From NCBI GenBank assembly GCA_964372165.1, contig CAYJPT010000049.1, positions 1 through 15,399 on the forward strand: 15,399 bases of DNA, read 5' to 3'. The translations under genes and the position numbers were made by a program. The notes beneath the pieces were generated by a model. The model searched no databases, was not told the DNA's origin, and saw only the letters and a program-made list of their open reading frames with translations. Each line of letters starts with the position of its first letter. The stretch's first letter is position 1. Shown here piece by piece: positions 1 through 7,057 of the stretch. Source of the DNA: CAYJAD01 sp964372165. Its GTDB lineage: Bacteria > Desulfobacterota > Desulfovibrionia > Desulfovibrionales > Desulfovibrionaceae.

Positions 1-81
1 TTGCCTACTTTGCACGCCGAATGAGAGCAAAAAACCACGTTTTTTTGCGTCCCACAGGGCGAATGAAGGCAGTGTGCCTTT

Positions 82-111
82 CTGATTTATTCTGTTTGCA
101 GAATAAATCAG
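82..111. repeat. Perfect 13-bp inverted repeat (hairpin) upstream of cobT
   Basis: The arms CTGATTTATTCTG (82-94) and CAGAATAAATCAG (99-111) are perfect reverse complements separated by TTTG. A second, smaller stem, GCAAAAAA/TTTTTTGC (27-34 and 41-48, 6-nt loop), lies just upstream. No T-run follows the large hairpin on the + strand, so a standard intrinsic terminator is not clear. It could be the terminator or mRNA 3' end of a gene left of the window, a repeated extragenic element, or a leader structure for cobT, which starts 35 nt downstream. Two reading frames (2-85 and 3-122) are open from the left edge to a stop here, so part of this may be the tail of an upstream gene. Confidence 0.75.
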
Positions 112-145
112 CATTTCCTTAACAATTCAAGTAACAAGGTAAACC

Positions 146-1225
146 ATGAACCATATGCTAGAATCACTTTTGAATGGCATCTTAGAAGTAAACAAAACAT
201 TAGAAGTTGCAGCTCAGTCACATTTAGATAATCTTACCAAACCACTTGGTAGCCTTGCTCGTCTTGAAGAATTAGCCGCCCAAATTTATTGTATTCAAAA
301 AGGTCAAACACCACTCCAAATTGATAAAGTACGTATGTTTACTGTAGCTGCTGACCACGGTATTGTGGCAGAAAATATTGCTTCATACCCTCAAGAAGTC
401 ACCAGACAAATGGTTATGAATTTCTTAGCTGGGGGCGCTGGTATAAATGTATTATGTGCAACAAATAGTATAGATTTAAGCGTTATTGATGCAGGTTGTG
501 TTGGCGGACCTTTTCAAGATCATGAAAAACTGATTAGCCTTCGCCTTGGAGAAGGAACAAATAACTTTGCCAAACAGCCTGCCATGACAAGAGAAATATG
601 TATCAAGGCTTTAATGAATGGTGCAGAACTTGCTATTGAGGCAGCCAAGCAAGGCTATAAAACTATTTGCATAGGTGAAATGGGTATTGGCAATACAACA
701 GCAGCCACTGCAATTTTTTGTGCAATTTTTGATCTTGACCCCAAAGATATTGCCGGCCCAGGGGCAGGAGCCAGCGCTGAATTAATAGCTCACAAAGCTC
801 AAACTATTAAAAAAGCCCTTGAGCTTCATGAGGATTCCATAAAAAATGGTGATGCTGTTGATTTATTAGCTCATGTTGGAGGATTTGAAATAGCCACCAT
901 GGCCGGAATAGCTCTTGGTGCAGCCAAAGCTGGCCGTGTGCTAGTAGTTGATGGTTTTATTTCATGCGCAGCCTATGTGGCTGCAAGAAACATTTGCCCA
1001 GCTGTAGAAAATTATGCTATTTTATCTCATGCCTCTGCTGAACCTGGCTTTGTACATATCCTTAAAGCATTAAATAATGCTAAACCTTTATTGCACTTAG
1101 ATTTGCGCCTTGGAGAAGGTACAGGCGCAGCTCTTGCCATACCAATATTACGTGCTTCTGCAGCAATTTTTAATGATATGGCAACCTTTAATGATGCAGG
1201 AGTGACCGATAAAACATGCCACTAA
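146..1225 (+). CDS. cobT: Nicotinate-nucleotide--dimethylbenzimidazole phosphoribosyltransferase (CobT)
   Basis: CobT transfers phosphoribose from nicotinate mononucleotide to a lower-ligand base such as 5,6-dimethylbenzimidazole, giving the alpha-ribotide for the cobalamin nucleotide loop. The 359-residue length is normal for the family. Visible landmarks are TKPLGSLARLEELA (31-44), the AADHGIVAE segment (68-76), GEMGIGNTT (177-185), GPGAGAS (204-210) and LRLGEGTGAA near 320-329, whose Glu324 corresponds to the catalytic glutamate of the Salmonella enzyme. It acts in the cytoplasm. The ATG at 146 follows an AAGGT-type ribosome binding site; a second ATG three codons later is possible. Its end overlaps the next gene by 10 nt, implying co-transcription. 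The motif LRLGEGT also occurs at 132-138, an unusual internal echo of the catalytic motif. Function is clear; the base it activates cannot be read from sequence. Confidence 0.96.
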   Translation: MNHMLESLLNGILEVNKTLEVAAQSHLDNLTKPLGSLARLEELAAQIYCIQKGQTPLQIDKVRMFTVAADHGIVAENIASYPQEVTRQMVMNFLAGGAGINVLCATNSIDLSVIDAGCVGGPFQDHEKLISLRLGEGTNNFAKQPAMTREICIKALMNGAELAIEAAKQGYKTICIGEMGIGNTTAATAIFCAIFDLDPKDIAGPGAGASAELIAHKAQTIKKALELHEDSIKNGDAVDLLAHVGGFEIATMAGIALGAAKAGRVLVVDGFISCAAYVAARNICPAVENYAILSHASAEPGFVHILKALNNAKPLLHLDLRLGEGTGAALAIPILRASAAIFNDMATFNDAGVTDKTCH

Positions 1226-2181
1226 ATTCTACGCCAACTCTTAAACTAAAAGCTGTCACACGTAACTTTAATGTACAACGTGGAATTTTTAGTGAGCAAG
1301 CACAACTGCGTGCTGTGGATGCAGTTGACCTTTGCGTAAATGAAGGTGATAGCCTTGGTTTAGTCGGTGAATCTGGATGCGGCAAATCTACCTTAGGGCG
1401 AATCATTGTAGGATTGCTTTCACCATCGTCTGGGCAAGTTCTAATTGATGGACAATCTTTTTATGATGAGCAAGGTAAAGTAAACCTTAATCATGTTGCA
1501 CAAATGGTCTTTCAAGATCCATTTTCTTCACTTAATCCTCGCCTACCCATTGGACATTCCATAGTAGAACCATTAATTGTTCAAGGCATAGAAACTTCAC
1601 AACGCCGTATTCAAATGGAAGAGATGCTTAATCTTGTCGGTTTGCTACCAGAACAAGCCAAACGCTATCCCCATGAATTTTCCGGGGGACAAAGGCAGCG
1701 TATTGCTGTGGCACGGGCACTTATAACACGCCCCAAGGTTTTAGTTTGCGATGAGCCGGTATCGGCCCTTGACACATCGGTGCAAGCTCAAGTCTTAAAC
1801 CTACTTTGCGATGTGCAAGAGCGTTTTAAACCTGCCAGCATATTTATTTCGCATGACCTTGCTGTGGTTGGCTTTGTATGCGCACGCATGGCAGTTATGT
1901 ATCTTGGACGTGTAGTAGAAGAAGCTTTACGACAAGAAATTTTTGAACATGCAGCACACCCATACACGCAAGCATTACTAGCCTCCATCCCCTCACATGA
2001 TCCTGAACAGCGCATACAAATGGCACCGTTAAGAGGTGAACTGCCAAGTCCCCTAGCACCACCTACAGGCTGTACATTTCACACTCGTTGCCCTAAGGCT
2101 CTTGAAATATGCAAAAATCAAGTACCCGCATGGTATGAAATAAGCCCTTCACATCGTGTACGTTGCCATTTATACAATTGA
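1216..2181 (+). CDS. Dipeptide/oligopeptide-type ABC transporter ATP-binding protein (DppF/OppF-like)
   Basis: This is the second ATPase subunit of a peptide/nickel-type ABC importer. Visible elements are Walker A GESGCGKST (51-59), Q-loop FQDPFSSLNPR (99-109), signature FSGGQRQRIAVARAL (155-169), Walker B VLVCDEPVSALD (175-186) and H-loop SHD (212-214). The cysteine-bearing oligopeptide/dipeptide C-terminal domain follows (GCTFHTRCPKALEIC, near residues 286-300). The 321-residue length is usual. The ATG at 1216 lies inside the end of cobT in another frame, so translation is probably coupled. Membrane and binding-protein subunits are absent from the window and may lie elsewhere; the gene left of cobT is not visible. 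The family carries peptides, nickel or other small solutes, and the substrate cannot be decided. A corrinoid or metal link is suggested only by cobT. Confidence 0.92.
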   Translation: MPLNSTPTLKLKAVTRNFNVQRGIFSEQAQLRAVDAVDLCVNEGDSLGLVGESGCGKSTLGRIIVGLLSPSSGQVLIDGQSFYDEQGKVNLNHVAQMVFQDPFSSLNPRLPIGHSIVEPLIVQGIETSQRRIQMEEMLNLVGLLPEQAKRYPHEFSGGQRQRIAVARALITRPKVLVCDEPVSALDTSVQAQVLNLLCDVQERFKPASIFISHDLAVVGFVCARMAVMYLGRVVEEALRQEIFEHAAHPYTQALLASIPSHDPEQRIQMAPLRGELPSPLAPPTGCTFHTRCPKALEICKNQVPAWYEISPSHRVRCHLYN

Positions 2182-2210
2182 AAATATCTGCCAATAACTT
2201 TAATTAAAAT

Positions 2211-2235
2211 ATCACCTAAAAATGATTTAGGTGGT
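2211..2235. terminator. Hairpin terminator after the cobT-ABC ATPase pair
   Basis: The arms ATCACCTAAA (2211-2220) and TTTAGGTGGT (2226-2235) form a 10-bp stem with one G-U pair and loop AATGA, 30 nt after the ABC ATPase stop. The + strand trailer is only moderately T-rich (ATTTGGATT). On the minus strand the trailer is ATTTTAATT, so it could work weakly in both directions. Position and shape favour a terminator separating the metabolic pair from the polysaccharide cluster. Confidence 0.6.
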
Positions 2236-2381
2236 ATTTGGATTATAAAAATTATGTTTGCATACATATAAACGATACATTATTGCGTATAGTATTTTGC
2301 TGTAAATGCTACATCATTGTAATAAAAAATTGACTTTAAAAAATTTTAGAACTAAATATCAAATGCGTTGATTTTCAAACA

Positions 2382-2583
2382 ATAAGACTCCTGCACAATT
2401 CATTGTGCAGAGGGTTTTGGAGCGTTGACTCTAGTCAATGCGACCAAAAATCAAAAAGAGGCGGAGCTTTGCTTGCCCGTTAAATGACTGATTTTTGTGC
2501 CTTTTAGTCCTGCATCGCAATTTTAATTTTTTTTGTAATTTTTAGTAAAATTGCACTCAAAAATAATTATGCAGGGCTCTTAT
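2382..2583. repeat. ~200-bp structured element bounded by imperfect inverted repeats (MITE-like)
   Basis: The ends match in inverted orientation: ATAAGACTCCTGCACAATT at 2382-2400, and ATAAGAGCCCTGCATAATT as the reverse complement of 2565-2583, identical at 16 of 19 positions. Between them lie stacked hairpins: CTGCACAA-TTCA-TTGTGCAG (2391-2410), GCGTTGAC/GTCAATGC with loop TCTA (around 2423-2442), a CAAAAATCA/TGATTTTTG pair, and an AT-rich nested pair near the right end, CCTGCAT/ATGCAGG (2509-2515, 2569-2575) with GCAATTTTA/TAAAATTGC (2517-2525, 2546-2554). No credible reading frame is seen. This could be a miniature mobile element, a repeated extragenic element or a structured RNA. The rest of this gap (2236-2381) shows nothing beyond AT-rich sequence. 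Confidence 0.5.
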
Positions 2584-2586
2584 AAT
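2581..2586 (+). promoter_or_regulatory. Candidate -10 box (TATAAT) for the polysaccharide cluster
   Basis: A perfect TATAAT sits 24 nt before the TTG start of the aminotransferase, giving a predicted transcription start near 2593 and a very short leader that keeps the GGAG ribosome site. No good -35 hexamer is present at 16-18 bp. The box straddles the right end of the inverted-repeat element, so that element may supply or modify the promoter. The sequence is AT-rich, so chance occurrence is possible. Confidence 0.35.
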
Positions 2587-2599
2587 ACTAGAAAATTTC

Positions 2600-2603
2600 G
2601 GAG
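2600..2603 (+). promoter_or_regulatory. Ribosome binding site GGAG deciding a TTG start
   Basis: GGAG lies 6 nt before TTG at 2610. It supports that start over the first in-frame ATG at 2634, and the resulting N-terminus MIPFNKP matches the conserved start of WecE/RffA enzymes (MIPFN). Confidence 0.8.
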
Positions 2604-2609
2604 CCATCT

Positions 2610-3749
2610 TTGATTCCATTTAACAAGCCATATATGACTGGTAAAGAGCTTTTTTATATAGCAGAGGCCCACTTTGGAGGAATACTTTCAGGTGATGGAC
2701 CTTATACTAAGAAGTGTCACACTTGGCTTGAGGAAAATGTGAGCTGTGATAAGGCTTTGCTTACACATTCTTGTACAGCGGCTTTAGAAATGGCGGCTTT
2801 GCTTCTTAATATCACCCATGGTGATGAGGTCATTTTACCTTCCTATACCTTTGTATCCACTGCCAATGCATTTGTACTTCGTGGTGGAGTACCAGTTTTT
2901 GTAGACATTCGTGAAGACACTCTAAATATTGACGAAAATCTTATTGAAGCTGCTATTACTCCCAAGACTAAGGCCATTGTGGTTGTCCATTATGCCGGTG
3001 TTGGCTGTGAGATGGACACTATTATGGACATTGCCAAGCGGCATAATATCAAAGTGGTTGAAGATGCAGCTCAAGGCATTATGGCTAAATATAAAAACCG
3101 CCAGCTTGGTAGTATTGGTGATTTTGCAACTCTAAGCTTTCATGAAACCAAAAATATTATTGCTGGTGAAGGTGGGGCATTGCTTGTTAATGATAAAGAA
3201 ATGGTGCAACGCTCAGAAATCATACGCGAAAAAGGCACAGATCGTAGCCGCTTTTTCCGCGGTCAAGTAGATAAATACACTTGGCAAGATATTGGTTCAT
3301 CATTCTTACCGGGTGAGATTATTGCTGCATTTTTATGGGCCCAGTTTGAAGAGGCAGACAATATTAATCTTATGCGACTAAAATCTTGGATGGCCTATGA
3401 CACGTTATTAGAGCCGCTAGAAAAAGATGGCCTTATTCGCCGTCAATATATCCCTGAAAGTTGCAAACATAATGCCCATATGTATTATATTATTTTACCA
3501 AGGAATATAAACAGACAAAGAGTTATTGAGTATCTAGGCGAACAAAAAATTAATGCCGTATTTCATTATGTTCCTTTACATTCATCACCAGCTGGACAGA
3601 GGTTTGGGCGTAGCAGTGGATCGCTTGAAGTGACTGATGATTTGTCAGCACGCCTTATTCGCTTGCCCTTCTATACACGCATAAGTGTCGAAAAACAGAT
3701 TCGAGTGGTTGAAATGCTCGAGCAAGCTTTGAAAAGTCAACTGGCATGA
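2610..3749 (+). CDS. rffA: dTDP-4-amino-4,6-dideoxyhexose transaminase (WecE/RffA-like)
   Basis: A PLP-dependent sugar aminotransferase that converts dTDP-4-keto-6-deoxyglucose to a 4-amino-4,6-dideoxyhexose with glutamate as donor. The 379 residues track E. coli WecE/RffA along the whole length: MIPFN start, SGDG (27-30), CTAALEMAALLL (55-66), PSYTFVSTANAFVLRG (77-92), EDAAQG (151-156, Asp152 contacting the PLP ring nitrogen), SFHETKN with Schiff-base Lys181, IREKGTDRSRFFRGQVDKYTW, and NAHMYYI near the C-terminus. The start is TTG with a good GGAG. The end overlaps the WbqC gene by 4 nt (ATGA). Resemblance favours the galacto product (Fuc4N precursor), but VioA-type enzymes giving the gluco epimer (Qui4N, viosamine) are close relatives. 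No RmlA/RmlB genes for the substrate are in the window, so it must come from elsewhere. Confidence 0.9.
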   Translation: MIPFNKPYMTGKELFYIAEAHFGGILSGDGPYTKKCHTWLEENVSCDKALLTHSCTAALEMAALLLNITHGDEVILPSYTFVSTANAFVLRGGVPVFVDIREDTLNIDENLIEAAITPKTKAIVVVHYAGVGCEMDTIMDIAKRHNIKVVEDAAQGIMAKYKNRQLGSIGDFATLSFHETKNIIAGEGGALLVNDKEMVQRSEIIREKGTDRSRFFRGQVDKYTWQDIGSSFLPGEIIAAFLWAQFEEADNINLMRLKSWMAYDTLLEPLEKDGLIRRQYIPESCKHNAHMYYIILPRNINRQRVIEYLGEQKINAVFHYVPLHSSPAGQRFGRSSGSLEVTDDLSARLIRLPFYTRISVEKQIRVVEMLEQALKSQLA

Positions 3750-4435
3750 AAAAAGTTGCCATATTACAATCTAACTATATCCCATGGAAGGGATACTTTG
3801 ACCTTATCGCCTCCGTGGACGAATTTATTTTATATGATGATATGCAGTATACAAAAAGGGATTGGCGCAATCGTAATAAAATTAAGACTCCGCAGGGGCT
3901 TTTATGGCTAACAGTTCCTGTAAAAGTTAAAGGTAAATACTTTCAAGAAATAAAAAATACAGAACTTGCCAGTATGAACTTTTCCAAGCAGCACTGGGCG
4001 TCCATGGAGCAGCATTATAAAAAAGCGGTGCATTTTTCTGAAGTGGCGCAATGGCTTGCTCCACTATATCAAGTTGAATATTATACTGTCACTGAGCTTA
4101 ATAGTGCTTTTATAAAAGCTATATGTGCATATCTTAACATAAAAACACTTATTACCACATCTTCGGATTACAATTTGATTGACGGAAAAACAGAAAGACT
4201 TGTTGACCTATGTAAGCAGGCAAATGCCAGCGAATATATATCAGGCCCGTCTGCAAAAGACTATGTAGTTCCGGAGCTTTTTGAAGAGGCAAATATTAAA
4301 CTTACTTGGTTTGATTATGCCGGATATCCGGAATATCCCCAACTATGGGGGGATTTTGAACATGGGGTGAGCATTGTAGACTTACTCTTTAATTGTGGTA
4401 AAGATGCGCCTAAATATATGCGTTATGTAAAATAG
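3746..4435 (+). CDS. WbqC-family protein
   Basis: Recognised as WbqC-like from the N-terminal block LQSNYIPWKGYFDLIASVDE (7-26), the following YDDMQYTKRDWRNRNKIKTP and GLLWLTVPV, and a conserved C-terminal part (YISGPSAKDY, WFDYAGYPEYPQLWG). The 229-residue length is usual. No signal peptide or membrane segment is visible, so it should be cytoplasmic. Family members occur in O-antigen and related clusters, often beside aminotransferases for 4-amino-4,6-dideoxy sugars. A role in modifying that amino sugar is the natural inference, but I cannot name a reaction from sequence. The ATG overlaps the aminotransferase stop by 4 nt, so the two are translationally coupled. Confidence 0.87.
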   Translation: MKKVAILQSNYIPWKGYFDLIASVDEFILYDDMQYTKRDWRNRNKIKTPQGLLWLTVPVKVKGKYFQEIKNTELASMNFSKQHWASMEQHYKKAVHFSEVAQWLAPLYQVEYYTVTELNSAFIKAICAYLNIKTLITTSSDYNLIDGKTERLVDLCKQANASEYISGPSAKDYVVPELFEEANIKLTWFDYAGYPEYPQLWGDFEHGVSIVDLLFNCGKDAPKYMRYVK

Positions 4436-4443
4436 GAAATATT

Positions 4444-4590
4444 TTGTTAGTTTATTTAAGAAAACAATATCAGCATATAACTTTTTCATTGATTTTGAAT
4501 GATTTTAACATTAGATGTATATTTTCTTCCGTGAAAATTGATAATGCCTCAAACATAGGCCTTTCCCTGCGTGGACATTTTACGGAATAA
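4444..4590 (+). pseudogene. C-terminal remnant of a GT-C/DUF6044-like membrane protein gene
   Basis: The 205-nt gap between the WbqC gene and the GT2 gene contains a 48-codon frame ending in TAA (4588-4590). It reads ...FNIRCIFSSVKIDNASNIGLS... and ends GHFTE. It aligns without gaps to FNVKYIFSSVIIDNASEIGLH... near residue 578 onward of the 618-residue membrane protein on the opposite strand at 13240-15096. About 20 of 33 residues are identical, and the DNA is also visibly similar but clearly diverged. The fragment stops about a dozen codons short of the intact protein's end and lacks the whole membrane part and any start. It is therefore the tail of an older paralogue whose body was deleted, lying directly before the GtrB-like gene that such proteins usually accompany. 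Confidence 0.82.
4495..4523 (+). promoter_or_regulatory. Possible sigma70-type promoter before the GT2 gene
   Basis: TTGAAT (4495-4500) and TATATT (4518-4523) are separated by 17 bp. They lie within the pseudogene fragment and would place transcription about 110 nt before the GT2 start. Matches are 4/6 and 5/6 to consensus in AT-rich DNA, so this is only a candidate. It would explain how genes after the gap remain expressed. Confidence 0.25.
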
Positions 4591-4641
4591 ACCATACCCT
4601 ACTCAATCTATGTTTACACAGTTGATTAAAAAGAAAAAAGT

Positions 4642-5574
4642 ATGAAATTATCTATCGTAACTACACTATATAAATCTGCCGCCCATATCGAAGAATTTCA
4701 TCGCCGTGCTTCTGCTGTTGCTCAAGAATACGCAGGCGATGATTATGAAATCATCATGGTTGATGATGGCTCACCAGATAATAGCCTTGAGATTGCCATA
4801 CGCCTAACCGAAAATGATAGTCACCTAAAAGTAATAGAACTTTCACGTAATTTTGGGCATCATAAGGCTATAATGACAGGTATTATGCACGCACAAGGCG
4901 AGGAAGTCTTTCTAATTGATGTAGATTTGGAAGAAGAACCAGAGTGGCTAATCCCCTTTGCCGAGGAGAAGAAAAGGCAGGGTGCAGATGTTGTCTATGG
5001 GGTACAAAAGAGACGCAAAGGTGGATGGTTTGAACGCTGGAGCGGGGGGCTTTATTATAAAATATTTAATGCACTTTGTAACATTGATCACCCCGTAAAC
5101 CCAATCACGGTAAGACTTATGACTAAAAAATATGTTGAAAATTTGCTCTTACATCTTGAGCAAAATATTGTGTTTACTTGTTTATGTGTCATAACTGGAT
5201 TTAAGCAAAGCGCATTTGTGGTAACAAAAAAATCATCTTCCCAAACTACTTATAGCCTATCAAAAAAAATAGCTCTGGCTTTTAATACAATTACATCCTT
5301 TAGTGATTCGTTTTTGCGTTTGATTTTTTTGGCAGGTCTATCAATATCTATATTTTCATTTATTTTTCTACTCTATATGCTTTACCAAAAAATGGTTATA
5401 GATAGCGTTTTGGATGGTTGGACATCTGTCATGATTTCAGTTTGGTTTTTGTCAGGCGTTATATTGCTTGCCATTGGTATCATAGGTGTTTACTTGTCAA
5501 AGATTTTTGTCGAAACTAAAAATAGGCCGTACTCAATTATTAGAACAACCTACACCATGCGAAGGATAAACTAA
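4642..5574 (+). CDS. GT2 family glycosyltransferase, GtrB/ArnC/YkoT-like (undecaprenyl-phosphate sugar synthase)
   Basis: The N-terminal GT-A domain starts with LSIVTTLYKSAAHIEEF. It has the nucleotide-binding MVDDGSPDNS (39-48), LSRNFGHHKAIMTG (67-80) and DVDLEEEPEW (93-102), the position of the family's usual DADLQDPPE. Two membrane helices follow at about 225-248 and 262-286, then a cytoplasmic ETKNRPYSIIR tail. This layout is that of GtrB, ArnC and YkoT enzymes, which move a sugar from a nucleotide donor to polyprenyl phosphate at the inner membrane face. The acidic EEE in place of QDP is slightly atypical. The ATG at 4642 gives the canonical N-terminus although its ribosome site is only A-rich. 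An ArnE/F-like carrier and a GT-C-like protein are on the convergent operon downstream. Sugar specificity cannot be assigned. Confidence 0.88.
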   Translation: MKLSIVTTLYKSAAHIEEFHRRASAVAQEYAGDDYEIIMVDDGSPDNSLEIAIRLTENDSHLKVIELSRNFGHHKAIMTGIMHAQGEEVFLIDVDLEEEPEWLIPFAEEKKRQGADVVYGVQKRRKGGWFERWSGGLYYKIFNALCNIDHPVNPITVRLMTKKYVENLLLHLEQNIVFTCLCVITGFKQSAFVVTKKSSSQTTYSLSKKIALAFNTITSFSDSFLRLIFLAGLSISIFSFIFLLYMLYQKMVIDSVLDGWTSVMISVWFLSGVILLAIGIIGVYLSKIFVETKNRPYSIIRTTYTMRRIN

Positions 5575-5576
5575 GC

Positions 5577-6071
5577 ATGAATAGTAATATTAACTCACAT
5601 TATGAAGAGTTTTGGGCCAAAAATACTCTTTTAAATGTATATCCCACTGAAATGGTTGTGCGCATTTTTTTGGCAAAATATCCTGAACTTAATATGCAAA
5701 AACCTAAAAAAAACTATAAAGTTCTGGATATTGCATGTGGGGATGGAAGAAGTACTGTCTTTTTATGCCAACAAGGATATGACGTTTATAGTACTGAGAT
5801 CAACCAAGGAATTATTGAGACTACAGGAAAAAGACTTAAGGCTCTTTCCCTAAAAGCAGATTTACGAGTTGGTAGAAATTCATCATTGCCTTTTGAAGAC
5901 GGTTTTTTTGATTATATTTTAGCGTGTCATTGCTGTTACAATGAAAATGACATCAAAAAATACTTAGAACCCTTTTTTCAGAATTTTTCTTTTGGGCATA
6001 CTAATAATGAATATTTTGGGATTAATGAAAGACTTTTTTGGGTTGTGTGTGAAAAAAGTAGATTAGTATGA
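5577..6071 (+). pseudogene. SAM-dependent methyltransferase with an apparent in-frame internal deletion
   Basis: The reading frame is intact (164 residues), but the protein seems to lack its middle. The N-terminal half is a normal class I methyltransferase: Y-E-E-FW start, motif I VLDIACGDGRS (49-59), TEIN (73-76), and LPFEDGFFDYILACHCCYNEN (104-124). It then jumps straight to DIKKYLEPFFQNFSFGHTNNEYFG...LFWVVCEK, which in relatives is the extreme C-terminus. Normally a stretch of roughly 60-70 residues lies between, with the motif equivalent to LKPNG and the last strands of the Rossmann fold. Complete relatives are about 220-240 residues. The missing region is needed for the fold, so activity is doubtful. 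The start follows the GT2 stop by 2 nt, and the stop overlaps the next start (ATGA). A naturally short enzyme is the alternative. Confidence 0.68.
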
Positions 6072-7057
6072 GTGTGAGTATGAGTATGTATATATGTCCT
6101 CTTGATGGATGCCAAAAAACACTTGCAGAAAATGCGAATAAAGAATTAGTTTGCGCTTGTGGAGCAAGGTACGTATATCAAGTTAATGGTACAGTTTTGG
6201 TTTTTTCTCATGCTGGGGAGGGTTGTAATGAGTTTAGCGTAGCAGAAGCATCAGAACGTGACAATAACCATCTTCATTATTTATTTAAAACTTACAACAC
6301 AACTAATGAAGAATTTAGAAGAAAAATTACATCTCCTTTACAAATAACATCAGGCGATACCGTCCTTATTACTGCTGCAGGTTCTGGGCATGATATTCCT
6401 TATATTGTAGAAAAATTACAGGGAAGAGGAACAATATATGCCCAAGATTTTTCTATCGACATGCTTAACGTTGCCATAGAAAATTGTAAAACTTTGCAAA
6501 CTGATACATTAAAAATACATTTTTCTATTTCTGATGCTGTTTCATTGCCTTTTGCCACAGATTTTTTTGATGCTGCTTATCATTATGGAGGCATCAATTT
6601 TTTTTCAAATCCACAAAAAGGTATTGCTGAAATGGTGCGAGTTGTAAAGGACGGTGCCAGTGTAGTCTTTGGCGATGAAGGTGTAGCTCCATGGTTAAAA
6701 AATACCGACTACGGGAAAATGGTTATTGAAAATAATCCACTATATATATGTGAAGCTCCTCTTGCTTTATTGCCGCAAAATATCAGAGATGTTAATATTA
6801 CGTGGGTTTTGGAACATGTACACTATCTAATCTCAATGAAAAAAGATGCATCTTTTCCGCGAGCTAATTTTGATGTAGAGCATGTGGGTATTAGAGGTGG
6901 AACCATGCACAAAAGATTTCATGGAAAATTAGAAGGTATTGCACCTGAATTGCGTGATTTGTTATATACTAAAGCACGAGAAAAAGGTTTGTCACGAGTA
7001 GAAATATTAGAACAAATTATTACCTCTTACCTTGGTGGAGAGCAAAATGCTTCATAA
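6068..7057 (+). CDS. Class I SAM-dependent methyltransferase with N-terminal zinc-ribbon-like motif
   Basis: This is a 329-residue protein. The N-terminus holds C10-x4-C15 and C29-x-C31, a compact metal-binding-type motif common in surface polysaccharide methyltransferases. The Rossmann fold follows: motif I VLITAAGSGHDI (99-110), where the usual acidic residue is replaced by Thr; AQDFSIDMLNVAIEN; DAVSLPFATDFFDAAYHYGGINFF; and MVRVVKDGASVVFGDEG. The C-terminal extension is not recognised. The substrate is unknown; a sugar hydroxyl or N-acyl group is likely from context. The first ATG overlaps the previous stop (ATGA), and in-frame ATGs at 6080 and 6086 within an ATGAGT-type hexamer repeat are alternative starts. 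The next gene begins 11 nt before this one ends. Confidence 0.8.
   Translation: MSVSMSMYICPLDGCQKTLAENANKELVCACGARYVYQVNGTVLVFSHAGEGCNEFSVAEASERDNNHLHYLFKTYNTTNEEFRRKITSPLQITSGDTVLITAAGSGHDIPYIVEKLQGRGTIYAQDFSIDMLNVAIENCKTLQTDTLKIHFSISDAVSLPFATDFFDAAYHYGGINFFSNPQKGIAEMVRVVKDGASVVFGDEGVAPWLKNTDYGKMVIENNPLYICEAPLALLPQNIRDVNITWVLEHVHYLISMKKDASFPRANFDVEHVGIRGGTMHKRFHGKLEGIAPELRDLLYTKAREKGLSRVEILEQIITSYLGGEQNAS
7034..7040 (+). promoter_or_regulatory. Ribosome binding site GGTGGAG deciding the start at 7047
   Basis: GGTGGAG ends 6 nt before ATG 7047. A longer frame opening at TTG 7032 has no such site and would place this motif inside the coding sequence, so 7047 is preferred. Confidence 0.75.

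Noticed and set aside
1..145. Cobalamin riboswitch upstream of cobT
   Set aside because: A GAAGGC string occurs, but I could not find a convincing B12-box or the ordered conserved core, and the region shows simple hairpins instead.
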